DNA of 12,511 bases from Oxalobacteraceae bacterium UBA7693 (GTDB taxonomy: Bacteria > Pseudomonadota > Gammaproteobacteria > Burkholderiales > Burkholderiaceae_D), in NCBI GenBank assembly GCA_002482715.1, contig DLGN01000282.1, forward strand, positions 1 to 12,511, read 5' to 3'. The translations under genes were made by a program, and so were the position numbers. Each line of letters begins with the position of its first letter. Position 1 is the stretch's first letter. Below the pieces are notes generated by a model. It made no database searches, was not told the DNA's origin, and saw only the letters and a program-made list of their open reading frames with translations. Below, piece by piece: positions 6,654 to 12,511 of the stretch.

Positions 6654-7445
6654 ATGCTGCTCATTCCTGCTATCGACCTGAAAGATGGTCACTGCGTACG
6701 TCTTAAACAAGGCGATATGGATCAAGCCACTGTATTCTCTGAAGAACCCGCCGATATGGCGCGTCACTGGCTAGAACAAGGCGCGCGTCGTCTGCATTTG
6801 GTGGATCTGAATGGCGCCTTCGCTGGCAAACCAAAAAATGAAGCGGCGATTAAAGCCATCATCAAAACTGTGCGCGAGTATGCAGAAGAAACCGATACCG
6901 AAGAAGTACCTGTGCAATTGGGCGGCGGGATTCGTGATCTCGATACGATCGAGCGCTATTTGAATGCCGGTATCTCTTACGTCATTATTGGTACTGCCGC
7001 AGTCAAAAGTCCAGGCTTTTTAGCGGATGCTTGCAGCGCTTTTCCTGGCCAAATTATTGTGGGCATCGATGCTAAAGATGGCAAAGTCGCCACAGATGGT
7101 TGGAGCAAAATGTCGGGTCATGATGTGATCGATCTGGCACAGAAATTTGAAGGTTACGGCGTAGAAGCGATTATTTACACTGACATCGGTCGTGATGGCA
7201 TGATGGGTGGTGTGAATATTGACGCGACAGTGAAGTTGGCGCAAGCAGTGACCGTTCCTGTGATCGCTTCCGGCGGTGTGCATGTGTTAGCCGATGTCGA
7301 AGCTTTGTGCTCAGTACAGGATGAAGGCGTAGAAGGCGTAATCTGTGGTCGTTCGATTTACGAAGGCACCTTGGATTTAGCCAGTGCACAAGAGCGTGCC
7401 GACGAACTCAGCGGTGATCTCATCTACGAAGAAGACGAAGAATGA
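6654..7445 (+). CDS. hisA: ProFAR isomerase (phosphoribosylformimino-AICAR-phosphate isomerase)
   Basis: HisA is a (beta/alpha)8-barrel enzyme that opens the ribose ring of ProFAR to PRFAR by an Amadori rearrangement. The product is 263 residues, longer than the usual about 245. Two acidic additions account for the excess: a segment at about 74-84 (REYAEETDTEE) before VPVQLGGGIRDL, and the tail SGDLIYEEDEE. Catalytic aspartates are Asp8 (AIDLKDG) and Asp139 (VGIDAKDG); phosphate-binding glycines are in LGGGIRD (89-95) and ASGGVHVL. YTDIGRDGMM at 175-184 is also typical. The ATG at 6654 is supported by the N-terminus LLIPAIDL; no Shine-Dalgarno precedes it. The TGA stop overlaps the hisF start (ATGA at 7442-7445), so HisA and HisF are probably translated together. 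Confidence 0.97.
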   Translation: MLLIPAIDLKDGHCVRLKQGDMDQATVFSEEPADMARHWLEQGARRLHLVDLNGAFAGKPKNEAAIKAIIKTVREYAEETDTEEVPVQLGGGIRDLDTIERYLNAGISYVIIGTAAVKSPGFLADACSAFPGQIIVGIDAKDGKVATDGWSKMSGHDVIDLAQKFEGYGVEAIIYTDIGRDGMMGGVNIDATVKLAQAVTVPVIASGGVHVLADVEALCSVQDEGVEGVICGRSIYEGTLDLASAQERADELSGDLIYEEDEE

Positions 7446-8206
7446 CTTTAGCAAAACGGATTATTCCTTGTCTGGATGTGAATGCCGGGCGGGTAGTCAA
7501 AGGCGTCAACTTTTTAGAGTTGCGCGACGCTGGTGATCCCGTGGAAGTCGCGCGCCGTTATGATTTACAAGGTGCGGATGAAATTACTTTCTTAGATATC
7601 ACCGCATCTTCTGATGACCGAGATTTGATTTTGCCTGTGATAGAAGCGGTTGCTTCACAAGTGTTTATTCCCTTGACGGTTGGTGGCGGAGTTCGGACTG
7701 TGGCTGATGTGCGGCGTTTGTTGAATGCAGGCGCGGATAAAGTCGGTATGAATACGTCGGCGGTAACGAATCCGCAATTAGTCGCAGATGCCGCGCATAA
7801 ATATGGTTCTCAATGCATCGTAGTCGCGATTGATGCCAAAGCCGTAGCGCCAGGCAAGTGGGAAGTGTATACCCACGGTGGACGCAATGCGACGGGCTTA
7901 GATGCAGTCGAATGGGCGCGCAAAATGGCCGAGTTGGGTGCCGGTGAAATTCTACTGACCAGTATGGATAAAGACGGCACTCGTTCCGGTTTTGATCTTG
8001 CTTTAACCCGCGCTGTGTCGGATGCGATTGATATTCCAGTCATCGCTTCGGGTGGTGTCGGTGGTTTGCAAGATTTAGCCGATGGTATCAAGCTCGGTGG
8101 TGCCGATGCCGTGTTAGCAGCAAGTATTTTTCATTTTGGACAGCACACAGTGCAGGAAGCAAAACAGTTTATGGCAGCACAACATATACCAATGAGGTTA
8201 GCATGA
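7442..8206 (+). CDS. hisF: Imidazole glycerol phosphate synthase, cyclase subunit
   Basis: HisF is the (beta/alpha)8-barrel cyclase that uses ammonia channelled from HisH to turn PRFAR into imidazole-glycerol phosphate and AICAR, the latter returning to purine synthesis. The 254 residues match the usual length. Seen are KRIIPCLDVNAGRVVKG with catalytic Asp12, FLDITASSDDRD at 50-61, LTVGGGVRT at 78-86, VVAIDAK with catalytic Asp131, TSMDKDGTRSGFD at 173-185, and ASGGVGG for the second phosphate site. The start overlaps the hisA stop and the TGA stop overlaps the hisI ATG (8203-8206). These two ATGA junctions make hisA-hisF-hisI the tightest part of the cluster and point to a single message. 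Confidence 0.98.
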   Translation: MTLAKRIIPCLDVNAGRVVKGVNFLELRDAGDPVEVARRYDLQGADEITFLDITASSDDRDLILPVIEAVASQVFIPLTVGGGVRTVADVRRLLNAGADKVGMNTSAVTNPQLVADAAHKYGSQCIVVAIDAKAVAPGKWEVYTHGGRNATGLDAVEWARKMAELGAGEILLTSMDKDGTRSGFDLALTRAVSDAIDIPVIASGGVGGLQDLADGIKLGGADAVLAASIFHFGQHTVQEAKQFMAAQHIPMRLA

Positions 8207-8601
8207 GTTTTCGTTGGTTAAATAAAGTGAAGTGGGATGAAGTTGGCTTGGTTCCCGTGATCGCACAAGAAGTCGGTAGTAACGACGTGGTGATGTTCGC
8301 TTGGATGAATCGTGAAGCATTGAGTCGCACAGTAGAAACTGGCGAGGCAGTGTACTGGAGTCGTTCGCGCAAAAAGTTATGGCACAAAGGCGAAGAATCC
8401 GGTCACGTTCAAAAAGTCAAAGAAATCCGTTTAGATTGCGATGAAGATGTCATTCTTCTGAAAATTGAACAAGTCGAGGGTATTGCTTGTCATACTGGAC
8501 GTCATTCCTGTTTCTTCCAAAAATTTGAAGGTAATGTGGACGAAGGTGAATGGGTGACTGTTGATCCTGTGCTTAAAGATCCAGAATCGATTTATAAATA
8601 G
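8203..8601 (+). CDS. hisI: Phosphoribosyl-AMP cyclohydrolase
   Basis: HisI opens the adenine ring of phosphoribosyl-AMP, the third step of the pathway. At 132 residues it is the single-domain cyclohydrolase, with the pyrophosphohydrolase encoded separately by hisE, rather than the fused HisIE of E. coli. Expected metal residues are present: Cys79, Asp80 and Asp82 in LDCDEDVILLK, then Cys96 and Cys103 in ACHTGRHSCFF. MFAWMNREAL at 31-40 and YWSRSRKKLWHKGEESGH at 51-68 are family signatures. GAGG at 8194-8197 lies five bases before the ATG and, with the ATGA overlap with hisF, fixes the start. hisE follows after twelve bases. Confidence 0.97.
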   Translation: MSFRWLNKVKWDEVGLVPVIAQEVGSNDVVMFAWMNREALSRTVETGEAVYWSRSRKKLWHKGEESGHVQKVKEIRLDCDEDVILLKIEQVEGIACHTGRHSCFFQKFEGNVDEGEWVTVDPVLKDPESIYK

Positions 8602-8613
8602 GCTGGGCACAAG

Positions 8614-8961
8614 ATGAGTCAAGAATCGATATTGAATCAGTTGGCTGCCGTGATCGAAAGTCGCAAAGCGATCAATGGTGGCAATCCTGAAACTTCTTAC
8701 GTTGCCAAATTGTTTCATAAAGGTGACGATGCGATTTTAAAAAAAATCGGCGAGGAAGCGACCGAAACTGTGATGGCAGCAAAAGATGCGCGTGTTTCTG
8801 GCGATACGTCGGATTTGCTGTATGAATGCGCCGATCTCTGGTTTCATTCGCTTGTCATGTTAGCGCAGTATAATTTGCACCCGCAGCAAGTGCTAGACGA
8901 GTTGGCTAGACGCGAAGGGATTTCTGGAATAGAAGAAAAGGCTTCTCGCTTAGATAATTAA
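8614..8961 (+). CDS. hisE: Phosphoribosyl-ATP pyrophosphohydrolase
   Basis: HisE removes pyrophosphate from phosphoribosyl-ATP, the second step of histidine synthesis. The 115-residue protein belongs to the all-alpha MazG-like NTP pyrophosphohydrolases. The metal-binding pattern is visible: KKIGEEATETVMAAKD (Glu47, Glu48, Glu51) and LLYECADLWFHSLVML (Glu71, Asp74). SYVAKLFHKG at 28-37 is the usual HisE N-terminal signature. It starts twelve bases after the hisI stop, a spacing that suggests cotranscription. It is the last his gene here; a 45-base AT-rich spacer without a visible terminator separates it from the HIT gene. Confidence 0.96.
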   Translation: MSQESILNQLAAVIESRKAINGGNPETSYVAKLFHKGDDAILKKIGEEATETVMAAKDARVSGDTSDLLYECADLWFHSLVMLAQYNLHPQQVLDELARREGISGIEEKASRLDN

Positions 8962-9006
8962 TTATTATTGTCTACGGCATTTTGTAACAATTTTTGAGTG
9001 AACTGT

Positions 9007-9363
9007 ATGGATAACTGCATTTTTTGTAAAATTGTTGAGAAGCAAATTCCAGCAACTATTTTGTATGAAGATGATGAATTGATGGCATTTAATGACATCA
9101 ATCCAGCAGCACCTGTACATTTCTTGATTATTCCCAAGAAACATTTGTCGAGTTTGGCCGACGCAAAAGCCGAAGATGCCGTATTGTTGGGTAAAATGTT
9201 GGAATTAGCACCTAAACTGGCAGTGCAACAAGGCTGTGCGTATACAGAACATGCGGATGGATCGAAGTCCGGCGGTTTTAAAACCGTGGTCAACACAGGT
9301 CCTAACGGTGGGCAGATTGTTTATCACTTGCATATGCATGTGATTGGTGGCACTAAGTTGTAG
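9007..9363 (+). CDS. hinT: HIT family protein, HinT type (purine nucleoside phosphoramidase)
   Basis: HIT-domain proteins of the HinT branch hydrolyse purine nucleoside phosphoramidates and aminoacyl-adenylates; the cellular role is not settled. The 118 residues contain the histidine triad YHLHMHVIGG (His107, His109, His111) near the C-terminus, NTGPNGGQ at 96-103, FNDINPAAPVHFLIIPKKH at 28-46, and an N-terminal CIFCKIV pair of cysteines (Cys4, Cys7), which in some relatives binds zinc. I chose ATG 9007 because MDNCIFCKI is the normal family N-terminus; an in-frame GTG at 8998 would add three residues, and GAGTG at 8996-9000 sits at a reasonable distance from 9007. The position between hisE and tatA is common in betaproteobacteria and does not itself imply a role in either system. 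The symbol is by family resemblance. Confidence 0.92.
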   Translation: MDNCIFCKIVEKQIPATILYEDDELMAFNDINPAAPVHFLIIPKKHLSSLADAKAEDAVLLGKMLELAPKLAVQQGCAYTEHADGSKSGGFKTVVNTGPNGGQIVYHLHMHVIGGTKL

Positions 9364-9410
9364 TCACTCGCTGTAAATTTTATTGATCGATTTTTGGGCT
9401 TAGGCTCTAA

Positions 9411-9423
9411 AGGAAGCATGATG
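9411..9423 (+). promoter_or_regulatory. Ribosome binding site that selects the tatA start
   Basis: AGGA at 9411-9414 is followed by two consecutive ATG codons, 9418 and 9421. Spacing is three bases to the first and six to the second, so the second is favoured. It also gives the expected TatA N-terminus MGSFSIWHW. Confidence 0.7.
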
Positions 9424-9630
9424 GGTTCATTTAGTATTTGGCATTGGTTGGTGGTTTTGGTTGTTGTGGTCTTGGTATTTGGCACCAAAAAACTCGGCAA
9501 CGTTGGTAGCGATTTGGGTAAAGCCGTCAAAGGTTTTAAAGATGGCGTCAAAGGTGATGAAGATAAATCGCCAAAAGCTGATGAACAAAAAACCATTGAT
9601 GTCGATGCAAAGGATAAGTCGACACACTAA
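9421..9630 (+). CDS. tatA: Sec-independent protein translocase subunit TatA
   Basis: TatA oligomerises in the cytoplasmic membrane to form the passage for folded proteins carrying twin-arginine signal peptides. The 69-residue protein has the typical plan: a short periplasmic N-terminus, one membrane helix at about 5-20 (IWHWLVVLVVVVLVF), the FGTKKL hinge at 20-25, an amphipathic helix at about 26-42 (GSDLGKAVKGFKDG) and a charged soluble tail. His8 occupies the polar position that is Gln8 in E. coli TatA. A TTG at 9394 and the first ATG at 9418 are in frame, but ATG 9421 has the best ribosome binding site and matches the family start. tatB begins 26 bases downstream, and tatB-tatC continue on the same strand. 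Confidence 0.96.
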   Translation: MGSFSIWHWLVVLVVVVLVFGTKKLGNVGSDLGKAVKGFKDGVKGDEDKSPKADEQKTIDVDAKDKSTH

Positions 9631-9656
9631 TCTTCGGATGGTGTTAGAACAGATTT

Positions 9657-10160
9657 ATGATAGACCTCGGACTGACCAAGCTCGCTTTAATTGGGGCAGT
9701 GGCCTTGATCGTAATCGGCCCTAAAGATCTACCCAAAGTAGCGCGCATGGCGGGCACTTTGTTTGGTCGTGCGCAGCGTTATATTAGCCAAGTGAAATCC
9801 GAGGTGAGTCGCGAAATCGAAATGGAAGAATTGCGCAAAATGCAGAAAGAAGTTGAATCTGCCGCGCAAAATTTCGAGCAGGATATTAATAAAGAATTTT
9901 CCGAGGCACAGCAAGAATTAAACGAGCTCGTGCAACCCGATTCGAACTCTATTTATTCTGCTTATGATCATCGAGCCTCTCCTTCTAGTGAAGAGATGAT
10001 GGCAAAAGCTAAGAATTTTCGCCGCAGAAAAGTCGCCAAAACTTCGAATATCCCACATTGGTATAAAAGCCGTCATGGACATCGCAGTCAAGTTATTTCT
10101 GGCGCTGCACGGATGGCTAAGCATCGTGTCAATCGCAGTTCATCATCGAGTTTTTTCTAA
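9657..10160 (+). CDS. tatB: Sec-independent protein translocase subunit TatB
   Basis: TatB forms with TatC the receptor that binds twin-arginine signal peptides. The 167-residue protein has one N-terminal membrane helix (about 6-21), the GPKDLPKVARMAG hinge and amphipathic helix at 21-33, a long acidic and basic helical stretch to about residue 93 likely to form a coiled coil, and a strongly basic C-terminal region (KNFRRRKVAK, then PHWYKSRHGHRSQ) ending in a serine run. The longer basic tail separates TatB from TatA. Position 8 is lysine where E. coli TatB has glutamate. The ATG at 9657 is preceded by only a weak purine stretch, but MIDLGLTKLALIG is the expected start. It lies between tatA and tatC with gaps of 26 and 31 bases. 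Confidence 0.95.
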   Translation: MIDLGLTKLALIGAVALIVIGPKDLPKVARMAGTLFGRAQRYISQVKSEVSREIEMEELRKMQKEVESAAQNFEQDINKEFSEAQQELNELVQPDSNSIYSAYDHRASPSSEEMMAKAKNFRRRKVAKTSNIPHWYKSRHGHRSQVISGAARMAKHRVNRSSSSSFF

Positions 10161-10191
10161 ATGCTCTCAATAATTCATTTCAGGGCATACC

Positions 10192-10959
10192 ATGAGTGAC
10201 AATAATTTTTTGGGTATGCAAGATACCTTTATTTCTCATCTGGTCGAGTTGCGTGATCGATTAGTCAAAGCTTGTGCTGGCGTCGCTATTATCTGCGCGG
10301 CCTTGTTTGCATGGCCTGGCCCTTCAGCGATTTATGATTTCTTGGCGCAGCCTATGATTGCCGCACTGCCAGTAGGTAGCAAGATGATCGCTACAGGCGT
10401 GATCTCGCCGTTTTTGGTGCCGATGAAAGTAACCCTGATGCTGGCGTTCTTGATTGCCTTGCCTTGGGTACTGTATCAAGCTTGGGCTTTTATTGCGCCT
10501 GGCTTGTATGCACATGAAAAACGCCTGGTCGCCCCATTGGTGATCTCGTCTTCATTTTTGTTTGCCGCTGGCGTCGCTTTTTGTTACTTTTTTGTGTTTG
10601 GTCGGGTGTTTAAATTTATCACTGAGTTTGCACCGACCTCGATTACTGTTTCACCTGATATCGAAAATTATCTCGATTTTATTATGTCGATGTGCTTGGC
10701 GTTTGGCTTGACTTTTGAAGTGCCGATTGTGGTGATTGTGTTGGTGCGAACAGGTATTTTGACCGTTGAAAAATTGAAAGCAATACGTTCATACGTGATC
10801 GTTGGTGCTTTTATTATCGCTGCTGTCGTGACACCGCCGGATGTGGTTAGCCAATTGGCTTTGGCGATTCCGATGTGGATGCTATTTGAATTGGGATTGT
10901 TTATTGCGCCGATCTTTGTTAAGGCGACGCAAGCGCCTGCCACTCCACCTGAGCAATAG
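10192..10959 (+). CDS. tatC: Sec-independent protein translocase subunit TatC
   Basis: TatC is the core multi-spanning receptor of the twin-arginine pathway in the cytoplasmic membrane. The 255 residues show six hydrophobic segments at roughly 24-41, 75-97, 113-138, 160-184, 199-213 and 216-240, as in the family. Conserved signal-peptide-binding features are present: FISHLVELRDRL near the N-terminus (Glu20 and Arg22 by homology), the FIAPGLYAHEKR loop at 100-111 with Glu109, and VVTPPDVVSQLALAIPMW at 212-229. The C-terminus is proline- and alanine-rich. AGGG at 10182-10185 before the ATG serves as ribosome binding site. It is the last gene on this strand; its stop lies six bases from the stop of the convergent DUF2461 gene. 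Confidence 0.97.
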   Translation: MSDNNFLGMQDTFISHLVELRDRLVKACAGVAIICAALFAWPGPSAIYDFLAQPMIAALPVGSKMIATGVISPFLVPMKVTLMLAFLIALPWVLYQAWAFIAPGLYAHEKRLVAPLVISSSFLFAAGVAFCYFFVFGRVFKFITEFAPTSITVSPDIENYLDFIMSMCLAFGLTFEVPIVVIVLVRTGILTVEKLKAIRSYVIVGAFIIAAVVTPPDVVSQLALAIPMWMLFELGLFIAPIFVKATQAPATPPEQ

Positions 10960-10965
10960 AACGCC

Positions 10966-11643
10966 TTAACTAAACTTGGCTTCTCTGAGCCAAGTCACCA
11001 AAGGTAAGGCGGTTTTAAACCCGCCGAGCAATGTCTTGTGTACGTCTTCGTACAACATGCCGTCTAAAGAGCATTCCGTCCACACCATCATGCTTTTCAA
11101 TTTCAAATACTCGATCAAAGCGTGATCAGGGTCGAAACCTTTGGGTGGGCGTATTAATTTTCCTTCTTCCTGTAATTCGCCAAAGCAGTTTTTCATTGCT
11201 TTGTTTTTGATCAGCTTTTTGAATCCAGTATCATCGTCAAGAATGTGCTGACGAATGTTCTTTAGACGATCTGCTGGTGGCATATATTCTCCGACCGCAA
11301 ATAATAATCGATTATCCTGACTGATCTGAAAGTAATAAGCCGGGCCACCACCTTCGCTAGGTTTCTTGCGACCACTAGGTAAAATGGATGCGGAAAAGTA
11401 GGTCTTGTAGGGAGATTTATCTTTACCAAAACGCACATCCCGATTGATGCGGAATAAGGCTTTCTTGGGATCGCATTGCGCGATTGCAGGGTCGATTTTG
11501 CTCAATTCTTGAATCAATCGCGTCACCATCTGCAAGAACTCGGCACGCAAAATATCGTAGCGTGGCTTGTTCATCACAAACCAGGCGCGATTATTGTTTT
11601 CTGCTAACTCAAATAAAAAGCGGCTAAGTTCTGGTATGTGCAT
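10966..11643 (-). CDS. DUF2461 family protein (TIGR02453 type), function unknown
   Basis: This 225-residue soluble protein belongs to the DUF2461 family, which occurs across bacteria and some eukaryotes and has no established function to my knowledge. The family signature is clear: FRINRDVRFGKDKSPYKT at residues 64-81, preceded by an N-terminal helix region (PELSRFLFELAENNNRAWF) and followed by GGGPAYYFQIS at 98-108 and a C-terminal segment with RPPKGFDPDHALIEYLKLK at 165-183. I see no signal peptide or membrane segment. The start ATG (11641-11643 on the plus strand) lies five bases after the stop of the Deg-type protease gene, with GGAAG ten bases upstream, so the two are probably cotranscribed. 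It runs toward tatC, ending six bases from it. Family assignment is firm; function is open. Confidence 0.88.
   Translation of the reverse strand: MHIPELSRFLFELAENNNRAWFVMNKPRYDILRAEFLQMVTRLIQELSKIDPAIAQCDPKKALFRINRDVRFGKDKSPYKTYFSASILPSGRKKPSEGGGPAYYFQISQDNRLLFAVGEYMPPADRLKNIRQHILDDDTGFKKLIKNKAMKNCFGELQEEGKLIRPPKGFDPDHALIEYLKLKSMMVWTECSLDGMLYEDVHKTLLGGFKTALPLVTWLREAKFS
10974..10995. terminator. Short hairpin at the convergent end of tatC and the DUF2461 gene
   Basis: ACTTGGCT at 10974-10981 and AGCCAAGT at 10988-10995 pair perfectly over eight bases with a six-base loop. It falls just past the tatC stop and inside the last codons of the opposing gene, where a shared terminator would be expected. 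There is no good T-run on either strand, only a short TTTAGTT on the minus side, so termination is uncertain. Confidence 0.35.
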
Positions 11644-11648
11644 AGCGC

Positions 11649-12511
11649 TTATTCTTCCGGCTTAAATGGAGGACGTTTGCCGACCACGATATCTAATTGA
11701 ATTTCATTCGATTGCCGCACGACTTTTAATTTTGCTTTGGAATTGGGTTTGAGTTGCGCGATCTGGTTCATCATCTCACGACTATTCAAAAATGGCTTGC
11801 CATCAATCGCGATACAGATGTCGCCAGGTTTTACGCCAGCTTGATCCGCTGGGCCACCGCGTACGACTGCGGCAACAATCGATCCTTTGGTTTGTTTGAT
11901 GTTAAAGCTTTCTGCCATTTCTTCCGTGATGTCTTCAGGACTAATGCCGAGATAGCCGCGTACCACTTGCCCATCGGTGATGATGGCTTCCATGACCATT
12001 TTGATGGTGGATACAGGAATCGCAAAACCGATCCCCAGCGAGCCGCCATTTTGTGAATAAATCGCTGAATTAATGCCGAGTAAGTTACCGTTCGCATCCA
12101 CCAACGCACCGCCAGAATTGCCTGGATTGACTGCTGCATCCGTTTGAATGAAATTCTCGTAAGTGTTGATACCAACACTATTGCGACCTAATGCCGAAAT
12201 AATTCCCATAGTAACAGTTTGGCCTACGCCAAATGGATTGCCAATCGCTAAGACGACATCGCCGACGTTGGCTTCTTCAGAGTGACCTAGCGTGATGGTT
12301 GGTAAATCCTTTAGATCGATTTGCAGTACCGCGAGATCGGTGTCTGGATCTGTACCAATTACCTTGGCAGTGGCTAGCCGACCATCAGCTAAAGCAACCT
12401 CAATCGCGCCAGCTCCTTGAATGACGTGATTGTTTGTCAGGATATGGCCCTGCGGACTCATGATCACCCCAGAGCCGCTACTGGATGGACGTTCTGATCT
12501 GGGCTTCGCCT
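11649..12511 (-). CDS. Deg/HtrA-family serine protease with one PDZ domain, 5' end beyond window
   Basis: This is an S1C (HtrA/Deg) serine protease, an envelope quality-control or stress-sensing enzyme. The visible 286 residues are open to the window edge; the N-terminus, presumably a membrane anchor or signal peptide, is missing. The GTG at 12465-12467 is an internal valine, since the frame continues upstream through SSSGSGVIMSPQGH, a normal part of the protease domain. Counting from that valine, the catalytic triad is His14 (LTNNHVI), Asp44 (DPDTDLAVL) and Ser118 (NPGNSGGAL). One PDZ domain follows at about 165-265 (GYLGISPED, then GGPADQAGVKPGDICIAIDG), and the protein ends soon after it. 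A single PDZ resembles DegS/AlgW and not DegP/DegQ, which have two. It could be a sigma-E-type stress protease, but no partner is in view. The DUF2461 gene follows after five bases. Confidence 0.93.
   Translation of the reverse strand, partial: AKPRSERPSSSGSGVIMSPQGHILTNNHVIQGAGAIEVALADGRLATAKVIGTDPDTDLAVLQIDLKDLPTITLGHSEEANVGDVVLAIGNPFGVGQTVTMGIISALGRNSVGINTYENFIQTDAAVNPGNSGGALVDANGNLLGINSAIYSQNGGSLGIGFAIPVSTIKMVMEAIITDGQVVRGYLGISPEDITEEMAESFNIKQTKGSIVAAVVRGGPADQAGVKPGDICIAIDGKPFLNSREMMNQIAQLKPNSKAKLKVVRQSNEIQLDIVVGKRPPFKPEE

Noticed and set aside
7810..8091. Minus-strand 93-codon frame inside hisF
   Set aside because: It lies entirely antisense to a highly conserved gene, with no ribosome binding site and no recognisable domain.
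8998..9006. GTG start for the HIT protein, adding Met-Asn-Cys
   Set aside because: ATG 9007 gives the usual MDNCIFCKI N-terminus and has GAGTG at better spacing.
9394..9420. Earlier TTG start for tatA
   Set aside because: It would put a non-family, charged extension before the membrane helix and has no ribosome binding site; AGGA serves the ATG at 9421.
11008..11026. Palindrome-like GGCGG...CCGCC beyond the convergent gene ends
   Set aside because: It encodes the conserved GGFKTALP-type stretch of the DUF2461 protein and has no T-run, so the symmetry is best explained by coding sequence.

Overview
This window is a stretch of ordinary bacterial chromosome, most likely from a betaproteobacterium of the order Burkholderiales. 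The Oxalobacteraceae side of the order is my best guess. That placement rests on gene order (murA-hisG-hisD ... hisC-hisB-hisH-hisA-hisF-hisI-hisE-HinT-tatA-tatB-tatC next to a Deg-type protease), on the short HisG form, on a single-domain HisB, and on TatA/TatB N-termini that I associate with this group. G+C content is roughly half by spot count, lower than in many Burkholderiales. Genus is not resolved.

Layout. Positions 1-973 hold the 3' part of murA (peptidoglycan synthesis). Positions 1022-3009 hold hisG and hisD, overlapping by one base. Positions 3010-3130 carry a strong, nearly perfect 25-bp inverted repeat followed by a T-run. Positions 3131-4060 encode a beta-class DNA methyltransferase with a lysine-rich tail and no restriction partner, sitting inside the histidine cluster. 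Positions 4120-8961 continue the pathway: hisC, hisB, hisH, hisA, hisF, hisI, hisE, with hisA/hisF and hisF/hisI joined by ATGA overlaps. Positions 9007-9363 encode a HinT-type HIT protein. Positions 9421-10959 encode the complete twin-arginine translocase TatA, TatB and TatC. On the opposite strand, converging on tatC, are a DUF2461 gene (10966-11643) and, upstream of it, a Deg/HtrA-type protease with one PDZ domain whose 5' end lies beyond the window. There is no gene-free stretch longer than about 125 bases, and I saw no tRNA, rRNA, insertion sequence or CRISPR array.

How it works together. The his genes cover phosphoribosyl-ATP synthesis through histidinol oxidation. Two expected activities are not here: the HisZ regulatory partner that a short HisG needs, and a histidinol-phosphate phosphatase, because HisB has only the dehydratase domain. 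Both must be encoded elsewhere. TatABC form the export pathway for folded proteins, and the Deg protease is an envelope quality-control enzyme.

I did not find a clearly new biological system. The points most worth checking are the solitary DNA methyltransferase plus adjacent palindromic repeat splitting the his cluster, the basic tail on that methyltransferase, and the Shine-Dalgarno-poor start sites of several his genes.
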